Positions 5,579 to 6,175 of a DNA stretch of 6,175 bases are shown here, in pieces (position 1 is the stretch's first letter; every line of letters starts with the position of its first letter). The translations under genes and the position numbers were made by a program. This DNA is from Verrucomicrobiota bacterium (GTDB lineage: Bacteria > Verrucomicrobiota > Verrucomicrobiia > Verrucomicrobiales > DEV007): contig JAQCER010000239.1 of the NCBI GenBank assembly GCA_027618625.1, forward strand, positions 1-6,175, given 5' to 3'. The notes under the pieces were generated by a model. It made no database searches. It was not told where the DNA came from and saw only the letters and a list, made by a program, of their open reading frames with translations.

Positions 5579-6175
5579 TTGGCGATCAGCCTGACTGAAT
5601 CTGGCTATGCAGTGATCCCTCATTTTATCAGCCTCCCGCTGGTTCGAGAGCTGATGGCGGAGAGCAGCGACCGTTGGAAAGGGGGGGATTCGCGCCTGCG
5701 GCGATCGGGACTGGGGAAACGCGACAGATTGCAGCCGAGATTCGAACGGACGAGATTCGGTGGCTCGAACCGGGTAGCCTGAGCGCCCCACAGGCCTGCT
5801 ACTGGAATCAGATGGAAGAGCTCCGGCTTGCCCTGAACCGCGCCCTTTTCCTAGGTCTGTTTGAACTGGAAGCGCACCTGGCCTGCTTTCCGCCCGGGGG
5901 ATTCTACAAGGCGCACCTCGACTGCCACCACGGTTCCAATGTCCGGATCCTGTCTACCATCGTCTACCTCGACGAAGACTGGAACGAAGCCGACGGAGGC
6001 CAGCTCCGGCTCTACACCGATCGCGAAGCGGGCACCATGGGAGCGTCGATCGACATCTTCCCTGAACCCGGCAAACTGGTGGTCTTCCTGTCACCCGATT
6101 TCTGGCACGAAGTCCGGATCTCCAGCCGAATCCGACACAGCATGACAGGCTGGTTCCGCGGGCGACCTCTCCAGT
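5579..6175 (+). pseudogene. 2OG-Fe(II) oxygenase family gene, frameshifted at a G7 tract; 3' end at window edge
   Basis: The gene would encode a non-haem iron, 2-oxoglutarate-dependent oxygenase of about 200 residues. The first part reads from TTG 5579 (ISLTESGYAVIPHFIS, then LVRELM) to the G run at 5681-5687. Homology then continues in the next frame from 5686 (GFAPAAIGTGETRQIA) and stays open to the window end. Adding one G restores a continuous reading frame; without it, translation from TTG 5579 stops at the TGA at 5780-5782. The catalytic set downstream is intact: HLD (H at 5914-5916, D at 5920-5922), distal H in FWHEV (6106-6108), and RHSMTGWF, whose Arg (6133-6135) should bind 2-oxoglutarate. 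The substrate is unknown; related proteins hydroxylate amino acid side chains or small molecules. The start is uncertain: no ATG or GTG is in frame, and the ribosome site is poor. It may be a pseudogene, a phase-variable gene or a sequencing error. Only a few C-terminal residues should be missing. Confidence 0.8.
5681..5687 (+). other. G7 homopolymer at the frameshift point
   Basis: Seven consecutive G residues follow AAA in the oxygenase gene, exactly where the reading frame of the family changes. Eight G residues would keep the two halves in one frame. Poly-G tracts of this length are common slippage sites in phase-variable genes and common places for sequencing errors. Confidence 0.85.

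Noticed and set aside
5861..6145. An ORF within the oxygenase gene in another frame.
   Set aside because: It is out of frame with the conserved HLD, FWHEV and RHSMTGWF motifs, and its Ser/Thr/Arg-rich translation is typical of a shadow frame.
5674..6175. A separate, intact oxygenase gene starting at TTG 5674 in the downstream frame.
   Set aside because: The N-terminal helix-strand region of the family (GYAVIPHFIS) lies in the other frame before the G tract. A start at 5674 would remove it, and no ribosome site is visible there.

Overview
The window holds five protein-coding loci, all on the + strand. It suggests a moderately GC-rich, Gram-negative-type bacterium. A histidine kinase with a triple-tyrosine (Y_Y_Y) sensor module, a Rep/PcrA-type helicase, a zinc-ribbon membrane protein and an LpxH-like phosphoesterase would fit Verrucomicrobiota or a related PVC, Bacteroidota or Acidobacteriota lineage. 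No marker gene fixes the taxonomy, so this is an inference. Shine-Dalgarno sequences are weak throughout, and GTG or TTG starts appear to be used.

Layout. Bases 3-1715 carry the C-terminal 570 residues of a membrane sensor histidine kinase (Y_Y_Y domain, transmembrane helix, PAS, HisKA, HATPase_c); its 5' end lies outside the window. Bases 1716-1988 are a 273-base gene-free gap that is not empty. It holds two 7-bp direct repeats one helical turn apart, a 17-base dyad, an AT-rich patch with two -10-like boxes, a stretch with two crossing helices (pseudoknot-like), and a near-perfect Rho-independent terminator ending 40 bases before the next start codon. This looks like an independent small RNA or a transcription-attenuation leader. 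Bases 1989-4010 encode a complete superfamily 1A DNA helicase. A 10-bp tandem repeat covers its stop codon.

Bases 4075-4734 encode a small protein with an N-terminal four-cysteine zinc ribbon, one membrane helix and an acidic Pro/Ala-rich tail. It overlaps by 14 bases, in another frame, a metallophosphoesterase gene (4721-5467) of LpxH-like layout, so the two are probably translationally coupled. From 5579 to the window end lies a 2-oxoglutarate/Fe(II) oxygenase gene. It is split by an apparent single-base deletion in a run of seven G residues (5681-5687), although every catalytic residue downstream is intact.

The genes do not form one obvious pathway: sensing, DNA unwinding, a membrane-associated zinc-ribbon/phosphoesterase pair and an oxygenase. 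The two observations most worth checking are the structured, terminator-ended RNA upstream of the helicase and the G-tract frameshift in the oxygenase, which could be a sequencing error, a young pseudogene or a phase-variable switch.
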